Source: Arenicola marina
Taxonomy: Eukaryota; Annelida; Polychaeta; Arenicolidae
DNA length: 64,000 nucleotides
Direction: 5' to 3'
Assembly: GCA_964019135.1 (NCBI GenBank)
Contig: OZ025263.1
Location: 32,590,133 to 32,654,132, forward strand
In this document: in pieces, positions 12,001 through 27,000 of the stretch
Numbering within the stretch: the stretch's first letter is position 1
How the letters are laid out: every line of letters starts with the position of its first letter
Made by a program: the position numbers and the translations under genes
The notes under the pieces: generated by a model
The model's database searches: none
What the model saw: the letters and a program-made list of their open reading frames with translations, nothing else
What the model was told of the DNA's origin: nothing

Positions 12001-15000
12001 CCACAAGCACCGGAACCAGTGGGACGACGACAACTCCCACCACTGTCACCCCGACCACCAGTGAGTCCACAACAGGTCAGTGATACAACTTTATCATTTT
12101 ATGTCTAAAGGAAACATATTGTCTAGAAGGAAACGGGCGTAAAACTCTAACTTCTTAAACGTCACTTTATAAGCGACATTGGCGATAATATATCGATTCT
12201 CAGCAGCTCAATGTAGGAATGTACGTCTGTATTTTTATTCTTTTGATAAGCACGTATGGTGCAGCGTTGTATTCTCTTTCCACCATAGTGGCGAGTACGA
12301 CTAGCGTAACCAGCGCCAGCACCACTGCGGAGAGCACCACCAGCTTGACAACCCCAACGACAGTCTCGGAAACCACAAGCACCGGAACCAGTGGGACGAC
12401 GACAATTCCCACCACTACCACCCCGACCACCAGTGAGTCCACAACAGGTCAGTGATACAACTTTATCATTTTATGTTTAAAGGAAACGTATTGTCTAGAA
12501 TGAAACGGGCGTAAAATAAACTCTGACTTCTTAAACGTCACTTTATAAGCGACATCGGCGATAATATATCGATTCTCAGCAGCTCAATATAGGAATGTAA
12601 GTCTGTATGCTGATTCTTTTGATAAGCACGTATGGTGCAGCGTTGTATTCGCTTTCCACCATAGTGGCGAGTACGACTAGCGCAACCAGCGCCAGCACCA
12701 CTGCGGAGAGCACCACCAGCTTGACAACCCCAACGACAGTCTCGGAAACCACAAGCACCGGAACAAGTGGGACGACGACAACTCCCACCACTGTCACCCC
12801 GACCACCAGTGAGTCCACAACAGGTCAGTGATACAACTTTATCATTTTATGTTTAAAGGAAACGTATTGTCTAGAATGAAACGAGCGCAAAATAAACTCT
12901 AACTTCTTAAACGTCACTTTATTAGCGACATCGGCGATAATATATCGATTCTCAGCAGCGCAAAGTAGGATAGTAAGTCAGTATGCTGATTCTTTTGATA
13001 AGCACGTATGGTGCAGCGTTGTATTCTCTTTCCACCATAGTGGCGAGTACGACTAGCGCAACCAGCGCCAGCACCACTGCGGAGAGCACCACCAGCTTGA
13101 CAACCCCAACGACAGTCTCGGAAACCACAAGCACCGGAACCAGTGGGACGACGACAACTCCCACCACGGTCACCCCGACCACCAGTGAGTCCACAACAGG
13201 TCAGTGATACAACTTTATCATTTTATGTTTAAAGGAAACGTATTGTCTAGAAGGAAACGGGCGTAAAACAAACCCTAACTTCTTAAACGTCACTTTATAA
13301 GCGACATCGGCGATAATATATCAATTCTCAGCAGCTCAAAGTAGGATTGTAAGTCTGTATGCTGATTCGTTTGATAAGCACGTATGGTGCAGCGTTGTAT
13401 TCTCTTTCCACCATAGTGGCGAGTACGACTAGCGTAACCAGCGCCAGCACCACTGCGAAGAGCACCACCAGCTTGACAACCCCAACGACAGTCTCGGAAA
13501 CCACAAGCACCGGAACCAGTGGGACGACGACAATTCCCACCACTACCACCCCGACCACCAGTGAGTCCACAACAGGTCAGTGATACAACTTTATCATTTT
13601 AGGTTTAAAGGAAACGTATTGTCTAGAATGAAACGGGCGTAAAATAAACTCTGACTTCTTAAACGTCACTTTATAAGCGACATCGGCGATAATATATCGA
13701 TTCTCAGCAGCTCAAAGTAGGAATGTAAGTCTGTATGCTGATTCTTTTGATAAGCACGTATGGTGCAGCGTTGTATTATCTTTCCACCATAGTGGCGAGT
13801 ACGACTAGCGCAACCAGCGCCAGCACCACTGCGGAGAGCACCACCAGCTTGACAACCCCAACGACAGTCTCGGAAACCACAAGCACCGGAACAAGTGGGA
13901 CGACGACAACTCCCACCACTGTCACCCCGACCACCAGTGAGTCCACAACAGGTCAGTGATACAACTTTATCATTTTATGTTTAAAGGAAACGTATTGTCT
14001 AGAATGAAACGAGCGCAAAATAAACTCTAACTTCTTAAACGTCACTTTATTAGCGACATCGGCGATAATATATCGATTCTCAGCAGCGCAAAGTAGGATT
14101 GTAAGTCAGTATGCTGATTCTTTTGATAAGCACGTATGGTGCAGCGTTGTATTTTCTTTCCACCATAGTGGCGAGTACGACTAGCGCAACCAGCGCCAGC
14201 ACCACTGCGGAGAGCACCACCAGCTTGACAACCCCAACGACAGTCTCGGAAACCACAAGCACCGGAACCAGTGGGACGACGACAACTCCCACCACTGTCA
14301 CCCCGACCACCAGTGAGTCCACAACAGGTCAGTGATACAACTTTATCATTTGATGTTTAAAGGAAACGTATTGTCTAGAAGGAAACGGGCGTAAAACTCT
14401 AACTTCTTAAACGTCACTTTATAAGCGACATTGGCGATAATATATCGATTCTCAGCAACTCAATGTAGGAATATAAGTCTGTATGCTGATTCTTTTGATA
14501 AGCACGTATGGTGCAGCGTTGTATTCTCTTTCCACCATAGTGGCGAGTACGACTAGCGCAACCAGCGCCAGCACCACTGCGGAGAGCACCACCAGCTTGA
14601 CAACCCCAACGACAGTCTCGGAAACCACAAGCACCGGAACCAGTGGGACGACGACAACTCCCACCACTGTCACCCCGACCACCAGTGAGTCCACAACAGG
14701 TCAGTGATACAACTTTATCATTTTATGTTTAAAGGAAACATATTGTCTAGAAGGAAACGGGCGTAAAACTCTAACTTCTTAAACGTCACTTTATAAGCGA
14801 CATTGGCGATAATATATCGATTCTCAGCAGCTCAATGTAGGAATGTACGTCTGTATTTTTATTCTTTTGATAAGCACGTATGGTGCAGCGTTGTATTCTC
14901 TTTCCACCATAGTGGCGAGTACGACTAGCGTAACCAGCGCCAGCACCACTGCGAAGAGCACCACCAGCTTGACAACCCCAACGACAGTCTCGGAAACCAC

Positions 15001-18000
15001 AAGCACCGGAACCAGTGGGACGACGACAATTCCCACCACTACCACCCCGACCACCAGTGAGTCCACAACAGGTCAATGATACAACTTTATCATTTTATGT
15101 TTAAAGGAAACGTATTGTCTAGAATGAAACGGGCGTAAAATAAACTCTGACTTCTTAAACGTCACTTTATAAGCGACATCGGCGATAATATATCGATTCT
15201 CAGCAGCTCAAAGTAGGAATGTAAGTCTGTATGCTGATTCTTTTGATAAGCACGTATGGTGCAGCGTTGTATTATCTTTCCACCATAGTGGCGAGTACGA
15301 CTAGCGCAACCAGCGCCAGCACCACTGCGGAGAGCACCACCAGCTTGACAACCCCAACGACAGTCTCGGAAACCACAAGCACCGGAACAAGTGGGACGAC
15401 GACAACTCCCACCACTGTCACCCCGACCACCAGTGAGTCCACAACAGGTCAGTGATACAACTTTATCATTTTATGTTTAAAGGAAACGTATTGTCTAGAA
15501 TGAAACGAGCGCAAAATAAACTCTAACTTCTTAAACGTCACTTTATTAGCGACATCGGCGATAATATATCGATTCTCAGCAGCGCAAAGTAGGATTGTAA
15601 GTCAGTATGCTGATTCTTTTGATAAGCACGTATGGTGCAGCGTTGTATTCTCTTTCCACCATAGTGGCGAGTACGACTAGCGCAACCAGCGCCAGCACCA
15701 CTGCGGAGAGCACCACCAGCTTGACAACCCCAACGACAGTCTCGGAAACCACAAGCACCGGAACCAGTGGGACGACGACAACTCCCACCACGGTCACCCC
15801 GACCACCAGTGAGTCCACAACAGGTCAGTGATACAACTTTATCATTTTATGTTTAAAGGAAACGTATTGTCTAGAAGGAAACGGGCGTAAAACAAACCCT
15901 AACTTCTTAAACGTCACTTTATAAGCGACATCGGCGATAATATATCAATTCTCAGCAGCTCAAAGTAGGATTGTAAGTCTGTATGCTGATTCGTTTGATA
16001 AGCACGTATGGTGCAGCGTTGTATTCTCTTTCCACCATAGTGGCGAGTACGACTAGCGTAACCAGCGCCAGCACCACTGCGAAGAGCACCACCAGCTTGA
16101 CAACCCCAACGACAGTCTCGGAAACCACAAGCACCGGAACCAGTGGGACGACGACAATTCCCACCACTACCACCCCGACCACCAGTGAGTCCACAACAGG
16201 TCAGTGATACAACTTTATCATTTTATGTTTAAAGGAAACGTATTGTCTAGAATGAAACGGGCGTAAAATAAACTCTGACTTCTTAAACGTCACTTTATAA
16301 GCGACATCGGCGATAATATATCGATTCTCAGCAGCTCAAAGTAGGAATGTAAGTCTGTATGCTGATTCTTTTGATCAGCACGTATGGTGCAGCGTTGTAT
16401 TATCTTTCCACCATAGTGGCGAGTACGACTAGCGCAACCAGCGCCAGCACCACTGCGGAGAGCACCACCAGCTTGACAACCCCAACGACAGTCTCGGAAA
16501 CCACAAGCACCGGAACAAGTGGGACGACGACAACTCCCACCACTGTTACCCCGACCACCAGTGAGTCCACAACAGGTCAGTGATACAACTTTATCATTTT
16601 ATGTTTAAAGGAAACGTATTGTCTAGAATGAAACGAGCGCAAAATAAACTCTAACTTCTTAAACGTCACTTTATTAGCGACATCGGCGATAATATATCGA
16701 TTCTCAGCAGCGCAAAGTAGGATTGTAAGTCAGTATGCTGATTCTTTTGATAAGCACGTATGGTGCAGCGTTGTATTCTCTTTCCACCATAGTGGCGAGT
16801 ACGACTAGCGCAACCAGCGCCAGCACCACTGCGGAGAGCACCACCAGCTTGACAACCCCAACGACAGTCTCGGAAACCACAAGCACCGGAACCAGTGGGA
16901 CGACGACAACTCCCACCACGGTCACCCCGACCACCAGTGAGTCCACAACAGGTCAGTGATACAACTTTATCATTTTATGTTTAAAGGAAACGTATTGTCT
17001 AGAAGGAAACGGGCGTAAAACAAACCCTAACTTCTTAAACGTCTCTTTATAAGCGACATCGGCGATAATATATCAATTCTCAGCAGCTCAAAGTAGGATT
17101 GTAAGTCTGTATGCTGATTCGTTTGATAAGCACGTATGGTGCAGCGTTGTATTCTCTTTCCACCATAGTGGCGAGTACGACTAGCGCAACCAGCGCCAGC
17201 ACCACTGCGGAGAGCACCACCAGCTTGACAACCCCAACGACAGTCTCGGAAACCACAAGCACCGGAACCAGTGAGACGACGACAACTCCCACCACTGTCA
17301 CCCCGACCAGCAGTGAGTCCACAACAGGTCAGTGATACAACTTTATTATTTTATTTTTAAAGAAAACGTATTGTCCAGAAGGAAACGGGCGTAAAATAAA
17401 CTCTAACTTCTTAAACGTCACTTTATGAGCGGCATCGGCGATAATATATCGATTCTCAGCAGCTCAAAGTAGGATTGTAAGTCTGTATGCTGATTCTTTT
17501 GATAAGCACGTATGGTGCAGCGTTGTATTCTCTTTCCACCAAAGTGGCGAGTACGACTAGCGCAACCGGCGCCAGCACCACTGCGGAGAGCACCACCAGC
17601 TTGACAACCCCAACGACAGTCTCGGAAACCACAAGCACCGGAACCAGTGGGACGACGACAACTCCCACCAATGTCACCCCAACCACCAGTGAGTCCACAA
17701 CAGGTCAGTGATACAACGTCATCATTTTATTTTTAAAGAAAACGTATTGTCCAGAAGGAAACGGGCGTAAAACAAACTCTAACTTCTTGAATGTCACTTG
17801 TTCAGCGACATCGGCGATAATATATCGATTCTCAGCAGCTCAAAGTAGGATTGTAAGTCTGTATGCTGATTCTTTTGATAAGCACGTATGGTGCAGCGTT
17901 GTATTCTCTTTCCACCATAGTGGCGAGTACGACTAGCGCAACCAGCGCCAGCACCACTGCGGAGAGCACCACCAGCTTGACAACCCCAACGACAGTCTCG

Positions 18001-21000
18001 GAAACCACAAGCACCGGAACCAGTGGGACGACGACAACTCCTACCACTGTCACTCCGACCACCAGTGAGTCCACAACAGGTCAGTGATACAACTTTATCA
18101 TTTTATGTTTAACGGAAGCGTATTGTCTAGATGGAAACGGGCGTAAAACAAACTCTAACTTCTTAAACGTCACTTGATAAGCGACATTGGCGATAATATA
18201 TCGATTCTCAGCAGCTCAAAGTAGGATTGTAAGTCTGTATGCTGATTCTTTTGATAAGCACGTATGGTGCAGCGTTGTATTCTCTTTCCACCATAGTGGC
18301 GAGTACGACTAGCGCAACCAGCGCCAGCACCACTGCGGAGAGCACCACCAGCTTGACAACCCCAACGACAGTCTCGGAAACCACAAGCACCGGAACCAGT
18401 GGGACGACGACAACTCCTACCACTGTCACTCCGACCACCAGTGAGTCCACAACAGGTCAGTGATACAACTTTATCATTTTATGTTTAACGGAAGCGTATT
18501 GTCTAGAAGGAAACGGGCGTAAAACAAACTCTAACTTCTTAAACGTCACTTGATAAGCGACATCGGCGATAATATATCGATTCTCAGCAGCTCAATGTAG
18601 GGATGTAAGTCTGTATGCTGATTCTTTTGATAAGCACGTATGGTGCAGCGTTGTATTCTCTTTCCACCATAGTGGCGAGTACGACTAGCGCAACCAGCGC
18701 CAGCACCACTGCGGAGAGCACCACCAGCTTGGCAACCCCAACGACAGTCTCGGAAACCACAAGCACCGGAACCAGTGGGACGACGGCAACTCCCACCACT
18801 GTCACCCCGACCACCAGTGAGTCCACAACAGGTCAGTGATACAACTTTATCATTTTATGTTTAAAGGAAACGTATTGTCTAGAAGGAAACGGGCGTAAAA
18901 CTCTAACTTCTTAAACGTCACTTTATAAGCGACATTGGCGATAATATATCGATTCTCAGCAGCTCAATGTAGGAATGTAAGTCTGTATGCTGATTCTTTT
19001 GATAAGCACGTATGGTGCAGCGTTGTATTCTCTTTCCACCATAGTGGCGAGTACGACTAGCGCAACCAGCGCCAGCACCACTGCGGAGAGCACCACCAGC
19101 TTGACAACCCCAACGACAGTCTCGGAAACCACAAGCACCGGAACCAGTGGGACGACGACAACTCCCACCACTGTCACTCCGACCACCAGTGAGTCCACAA
19201 CAGGTCAGTGATACAACTTTATCATTTTATGTTTAAAGGAAACGTATTATCTAGAAGAAAACGGGCGTAGAACAAACTCTAACTTCCTAAACGTCACTTT
19301 ATAAGCGACATCGGCGATAATATATCGATTCTCAGCAGCTCAAAGTAGGATTGTCAGTCTGTATGCTGATTCTTTTGATAAGCACGTATGGTGCAGCGTT
19401 GTATTCTCTTTCCACCATAGTGGCGAGTACGACTAGCGCAACCAGCGCCAGCACCAGTGCGGAGAGCACCACCAGCTTGACAACCCCAACGACAGTCTCG
19501 GAAACCACAAGCACCGGAACCAGTGGGACGACGACAACTCCCACTACTGTCACTCCGACCACCAGTGACTCCACAACAGGTCAGTGATACAACTTTATCA
19601 TTTTATGTTTAAAGGAAACGTATTATCTAGAAGGAAACGGGCGTAGAACAACTCTAACTTCTTAAACGTCACTTTATAAGCGTCATCGGCGATAATATAT
19701 CGATTCTCAGCAGCTCAAAGTAGGATTGTAAGTCTGTATGCTGATTCTTTTGATAAGCACGTATGGTGCAGCGTTGTATTCTCTTTCCACCATAGTGGCG
19801 AGTACGACTAGCGCAACCAGCGCCAGCACCACTGCGGAGAGCACCACCAGCTTGACAACCCCAACGACAGTCTCGGAAACCACAAGCACCGGAACCAGTG
19901 GGACGACGACAACTCCCACCACTGTCACCCCGACCACCAGTGAGTCCACAACAGGTCAGTGATACAACTTTATCATTTTATGTTTAAAGGAAACGTATTG
20001 TCTAGAATGAAACGGGCGTCAAATAAACTCTAACTTCTTAAACGTCACTTTATTAGCGACATCGGCGATAATATATCGATTCTCAGCAGCGCAAAGTAGG
20101 ATTGTAAGTCAGTATGCTGATTCTTTAGATAAGCACGTATGGTGCAGCGTTGTATTCTCTTTCCACCATAGTGGCGAGTACGACTAGCGCAACCAGCGCC
20201 AGCACCACTGCGGAGAGCACCACCAGCTTGACAACCCCAACGACAGTCTCGGAAACCACAAGCACCGGAACCAGTGGGACGACAACTCCCACCACTGTCA
20301 CCCCGACCACCAGTGAGTCCACCACTCACTCATTTTATGTTTAAAGGAAACGTATTGTCTAGAATGAAACGGGCGTAAAATAAACTCTAACTTCTTAAAC
20401 GTCACTTTATTAGCGACATCGGCGATAATATTTAGATTCTCAGCAGCGCAAAGTAGGATTGTAAGTCAGTATGCTGATTCTTTTGATAAGCACGTATGGT
20501 GCAGCGTTGTATTCTCTTTCCACCATAGTGGCGAGTACGACTAGCGCAACCAGCGCCAGCACCACTGCGGAGAGCACCACCAGCTTGACAACCCCAACGA
20601 CAGTCTCGGAAACCACAAGCACCGGAACCAGTGGGACGACCACAACTCCTACCACTGTCACTCCGACCACCAGTGAGTCCACAACAGGTCAGTGATACAA
20701 CTTTATCATTTTATGTTTAACGGAAGCGTATTGTCTAGAATGAAACGGGCGTAAAACAAACTCTAACTTCTTGAACGTCACTTGTTCAGCGACATCGGCG
20801 ATAATATATCGATTCTCAGCAGCTCAAAGTAGGATTGTAAGTCTGTATGCTGATTCTTTTGATAAGCACGTATGGTGCAGCGTTGTATTCTCTTTCCACC
20901 ATAGTGGCGAGTACGACTAGCGCAACCAGCGCCAGCACCACTGCGGAGAGCACCACCAGCTTGACAACCCCAACGACAGTCTCGGAAACCACAAGCACCG

Positions 21001-24000
21001 GAACCAGTGGGACGACGACAACTCCTACCACTGTCACTCCGACCACCAGTGAGTCCACAAAAGGTTTGTGATACAACTTTATCATTTTATGTTTAACGGA
21101 AGCGTATTGTCTAGAAGGAAACGGGCGTAAAACAAACTCTAACTTCTTAAACGTCACTTGATCAGCGACATCGGCGATAATATATCGATTCTCAGCAGCT
21201 CAAAGTAGGATTGTAAGTCTGTATGCTGATTCTTTTGATAAGCACGTATGGTGCAGCGTTGTATTCTCTTTCCACCATAGTGGCGACTACGACTAGCGCA
21301 ACCAGCGCCAGCACCACTGCGGAGAGCACCACCAGCTTGACAACCCCAACGACAGTCTCGGAAACCACAAGCACCGGAACCAGTGGGACGACGACAACTC
21401 CCACCACTGTCACCCCGACCACCAGTGAGTCCACAACAGGTCAGTGATACAACTTTATCATTTTATGTTTAAAGGAAACGTATTGTCTAGAATGAAACGG
21501 GCGTAAAACAAACGCTAACTTCTTAAAGGTCACTTTATAAGCGACATCGGCGATAATATATCGATTCCCAGCAGCTCAAAGTAGGATTGTAAGTCTGTAT
21601 GCTGATTCTTTTGATAAGCACGTATGGTGCAGCGTTGTATTCTCTTTCCACCATAGTGGCGAGTACGACTAGCGCAACCAGCGCCAGCACCACTGCGGAG
21701 AGCACCACCAGCTTGGCAACCCCAACGACAGTCTCGGAAACCACAAGCACCGGAACCAGTGGGACGACGGCAACTCCCACCACTGTCACTCCGACCACCA
21801 GTGAGTCCACAACAGGTCAGTGATACAACTTTATCATTTTATGTTTAAAGGAAACGTATTATCTAGAAGGAAACGGGCGTAGAACAAACTCTAACTTCCT
21901 AAACGTCACTTTATAAACGACATCGGCGATAAAATATCGATTCTCAGCAGCTCAAAGTAGGATTGTAAGTCTGTATGCTGATTCTTTTGATAAGCACGTA
22001 TGGTGCAGCGTTGTATTCTCTTTCCACCATAGTGGCGAGTACGACTAGCGCAACCAGCGCCAGCACCACTGCGGAGAGCACCACCAGCTTGACAACCCCA
22101 ACGACAGTCTCGGAAACCACAAGCACCGGAACCAGTGGGACGACGACAACTCCTACCACTGTCACTCCGACCACCAGTGAGTCCACAACAGGTTTGTGAT
22201 ACAACTTTATCATTTTATGTTTAACGGAAGCGTATTGACTAGAATGAAACGGGCGTAAAACAAACTCTAACTTCTTAAACGTCACTTGTTCAGCGACATC
22301 GGCGATAATATATCGATTCTCAGCAGCTCAAAGTAGGATTGTAAGTCTGTATGCTGATTCTTTTGATAAGCACGTATGGTGCAGCGTTGTATTCTCTTTC
22401 CACCATAGTGGCGAGTACGACTAGCGCAACCAGCGCCAGCACCACTGCGGAGAGCACCACCAGCTTGACAACCCCAACGACAGTCTCGGAAACCACAAGC
22501 ACCGGAACCAGTGGGACGACGACAACTCCTACCACTGTCACTCCGACCACCAGTGAGTCCACAACAGGTTTGTGATACAACTTTATCATTTTATGTTTAA
22601 CGGAAGCGTGTTGTCTAGAAGGAAACGGGCGTAAAACAAACTCTAACTTCTTAAACGTCACTTGATAAGCGACATCGGCGATAATATATCGATTCTCAGC
22701 AGCTCAAAGTAGGATTGTAAGTCTGTATGCTGATTCTTTTGATAAGCACGTATGGTGCAGCGTTGTATTCTCTTTCCACCATAGTGGCGAGTACGACTAG
22801 CGCAACCAGCGCCAGCACCACTGCGGAGAGCACCACCAGCTTGACAACCCCAACGACAGTCTCGGAAACCACAAGCACCGGAACCAGTGGGACGACGACA
22901 ACTCCCACCACTGTCACCCCGACCACCAGTGAGTCCACAACAGGTCAGTGATACAACTTTATCATTTTATGTTTAAAGGAAACGTATTGTCTAGAATGAA
23001 ACGGGCGTAAAACAAACGCTAACTTCTTAAAGGTCACTTTATAAGCGACATCGGCGATAATATATCGATTCCCAGCAGCTCAAAGTAGGATTGTAAGTCT
23101 GTATGCTGATTCTTTTGATAAGCACGTATGGTGCAGCGTTGTATTCTCTTTCCACCATAGTGGCGAGTACGACTAGCGCAACCAGCGCCAGCACCACTGC
23201 GGAGAGCACCACCAGCTTGACAACCCCAACGACAGTCTCGGAAACCACAAGCACCGGAACCAGTGGGACGACGACAACTCCCACCACTGTCACCCCGACC
23301 ACCAGTGAGTCCACAACAGGTTAGTGATACAACTTTATAATTTTATGTTTAAAGGAAACGTATTTTCTAGAATGAAACGGGCGTAAAACAAACGCTAACT
23401 TCTTAAACGTCACTTTATAAGCGACATTGGCGGTAATATATCGATTCTCAGCAGGTCAATGTAGGGATGTAAGTCTGTATGCTGATTCTTTTGATAAGCA
23501 CGTATGGTGCAGCGTTGTATTCTCTTTCCACCATAGTGGCGAGTACGACTAGCGCAACCAGCGCCAGCACCACTGCGGAGAGCACCACCAGCTTGGCAAC
23601 CCCAACGACAGTCTCGGAAACCACAAGCACCGGAACCAGTGGGACGACGGCAACTCCCACCACTGTCACCCAGACCACCAGTGAGTCCACAACAGGTTAG
23701 TGATACAACTTTATCATTTTATGTTTAAAGGAAACGTATTGTCTAGAAGGAAACGGGCGTAAAACTCTAACTTCTTAAACGTCACTTTATAAGCGACATT
23801 GGCGATAATATATCGATTCTCAGCAGCTCAATATAGGAATGTAAGTCTGTATGCTGATTCTTTTGATAAGCACGTATGGTGCAGCGTTGTATTCTCTTTC
23901 CACCATAGTGGCGAGTACGACTAGCGCAACCAGCGCCAGCACCACTGCGGAGAGCACCACCAGCTTGACAACCCCAACGACAGTCTCGGAAACCACAAGC

Positions 24001-27000
24001 ACCGGAACCAGTGGGACGACGACAACTCCCACCACTGTCACTCCGACCACCAGTGAGTCAACAACAGGTCAGTGATACAACTTTATCATTTTATGTTTAA
24101 AGGAAACGTATTATCTAGAAGGAAACGGGCGTAGAACAAACTCTAAATTCCTAAACGTCACTTTATAAGCGACATCGGCGATAAAATATCGATTCTCAGC
24201 AGCTCAAAGTAGGATTGTAAGTCTGTATGCTGATTCTTTTGATAAGCACATATGGTGCAGCGTTGTATTCTCTTTCCACCATAGTGGCGAGTACGACTAG
24301 CGCAACCAGCGCCAGCACCACTGCGGAGAGCACCACCAGCTTGGCAACCCCAACGACAGTCTCGGAAACCACAAGCACCGGAACCAGTGGGACGACGGCA
24401 ACTCCCACCACTGTCACCCCGACCACCAGTGAGTCCACAACAGGTTAGTGATACAACTTTATCATTTTATGTTTAAAGGAAACGTATTGTCTAGAAGGAA
24501 ACGGGCGTAAAACTCTAACTTCTTAAACGTCACTTTATCAGCGACATCGGCGATAAAATATCGATTCTCAGCAGCTCAAAGTAGGATTGTAAGTCTGTAT
24601 GCTGATTCTTTTGATAAGCACGTATGGTGCAGCGTTGTATTCTCTTTCCACCATAGTGGCGAGTACGACTAGCGCAACCAGCGCCAGCACCACTGCGGAG
24701 AGCACCACCAGCTTGACAACCCCAACGACAGTCTCGGAAACCACAAGCACCGGAACCAGTGGGACGACGACAACTCCCACCACTGTCACCCCGACCACCA
24801 GTGAGTCCACAACAGGTCAGTGATACAACTTTATCATTTTATGTTTAAAGGAAACGTATTGTCTAGAATGAAACGGGCGTAAAACAAACGCTAACTTCTT
24901 AAACGTCACTTTATAAGAGACATCGGCGATAATATATCGATTCTCAGCAGCTCAAAGTAGGATTGTCAGTCTGTATGCTGATTCGTTTGATAAGCACGTA
25001 TGGTGCAGCGTTGTATTCTCTTTCCACCATAGTGGCGAGTACGACTAGCGCAACCAGCGCCAGCACCAGTGCGGAGAGCACCACCAGCTTGACAACCCCA
25101 ACGACAGTCTCGGAAACCACAAGCACCGGAACCAGTGGGACGACGACAACTCCCACTACTGTCACTCCGACCACCAGTGAGTCCACAACAGGTCAGTGAT
25201 ACAACTTTATCATTTTATGTTTAAAGGAAACGTATTATCTAGAATGAAACGGGCGTCAAATAAACTCTAACTTCTTAAACGTCACTTTATTTGCGACATC
25301 GGCGATAATATATAGATTCTCACCAGCGCAAAGTAGGATTGTAAGTCAGTATGCTGATTCTTTTGATAAGCACGTATGGTGCAGCGTTGTATTCTCTTTC
25401 CACCATAGTGGCGAGTACGACTAGCGCAACCAGCGCCAGCACCACTGCGGAGAGCACCACCAGCTTGACAACCCCAACGACAGTCTCGGAAACCACAAGC
25501 ACCGGAACCAGTGGGACGACGACAACTCCCACCACTGTCACCCCGACCACCAGTGAGTCCACAACAGGTCAGTGATACAACTTTATCATTTTATGTTTAA
25601 AGGAAACGTATTGTCTAGAATGAAACGGGCGTAAAATAAACTCTAACTTCTTAAACGTCACTTTATTAGCGACATCGGCGATAATATTTAGATTCTCAGC
25701 AGCGCAAAGTAGGATTGTAAGTCAGTATGCTGATTCTTTTGATAAGCACGTATGGTGCAGCGTTGTATTCTCTTTCCACCATAGTGGCGAGTACGACTAG
25801 CGCAACCAGCGCCAGCACCACTGCGGAGAGCACCACCAGCTTGACAACCCCAACGACAGTCTCGGAAACCACAAGCACCGGAACCAGTGGGACGACGACA
25901 ACTCCTACCACTGTCACTCCGACCACCAGTGAGTCCACAACAGGTTTGTGATACAACTTTATCATTTTATGTTTAACGGAAGCGTATTGTCTAGAAGGAA
26001 ACGGGCGTAAAACAAACTCTAACTTCTTAAACGTCACTTGATAAGCGACATCGGCGATAATATATCGATTCTCAGCAGCTCAAAGTAGGATTGTAAGTCT
26101 GTATGCTGATTCTTTTGATAAGCACGTATGGTGCAGCGTTGTATTCTCTTTCCACCATAGTGGCGAGTACGACTAGCGCAACCAGCGCCAGCACCACTGC
26201 GGAGAGCACCACCAGCTTGACAACCCCAACGACAGTCTCGGAAACCACAAGCACCGGAACCAGTGGGACGACGACAACTCCTACCACTGTCACTCCGACC
26301 ACCAGTGAGTCCACAACAGGTCAGTGATACAACTTTATCATTTTATGTTTAACGGAAGCGTATTGTCTAGAAGGAAACGGGCGTAAAACAAACTCTAACT
26401 TCTTAAACGTCACTTGATCAGCGACATCGGCGATAATATATCGATTCTCAGCAGCTCAAAGTAGGATTGTAAGTCTGTATGCTGATTCTTTTGATAAGCA
26501 CGTATGGTGCAGCGTTGTATTCTCTTTCCACCATAGTGGCGAGTACGACTAGCGCAACCAGCGCCAGCACCACTGCGGAGAGCACCACCAGCTTGACAAC
26601 CCCAACGACAGTCTCGGAAACCACAAGCACCGGAACCAGTGGGACGACGACAACTCCCACCACTGTCACCCCGACCACCAGTGAGTCCACAACAGGTCAG
26701 TGATACAACTTTATCATTTTATGTTTAAAGGAAACGTATTGTCTAGAATGAAACGGGCGTAAAACAAACGCTAACTTCTTAAAGGTCACTTTATAAGCGA
26801 CATCGGCGATAATATATCGATTCCCAGCAGCTCAAAGTAGGATTGTAAGTCTGTATGCTGATTCTTTTGATAAGCACGTATGGTGCAGCGTTGTATTCTC
26901 TTTCCACCATAGTGGCGAGTACGACTAGCGCAACCAGCGCCAGCACCACTGCGGAGAGCACCACCAGCTTGGCAACCCCAACGACAGTCTCGGAAACCAC

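Noticed and set aside
14786-15076. A 96-residue Gly/Arg/Cys-rich minus-strand frame, and a similar one at 20045-20329
   Set aside because: Another frame of the same repeat that happens to be open in these units only because of local variants; other units interrupt it.
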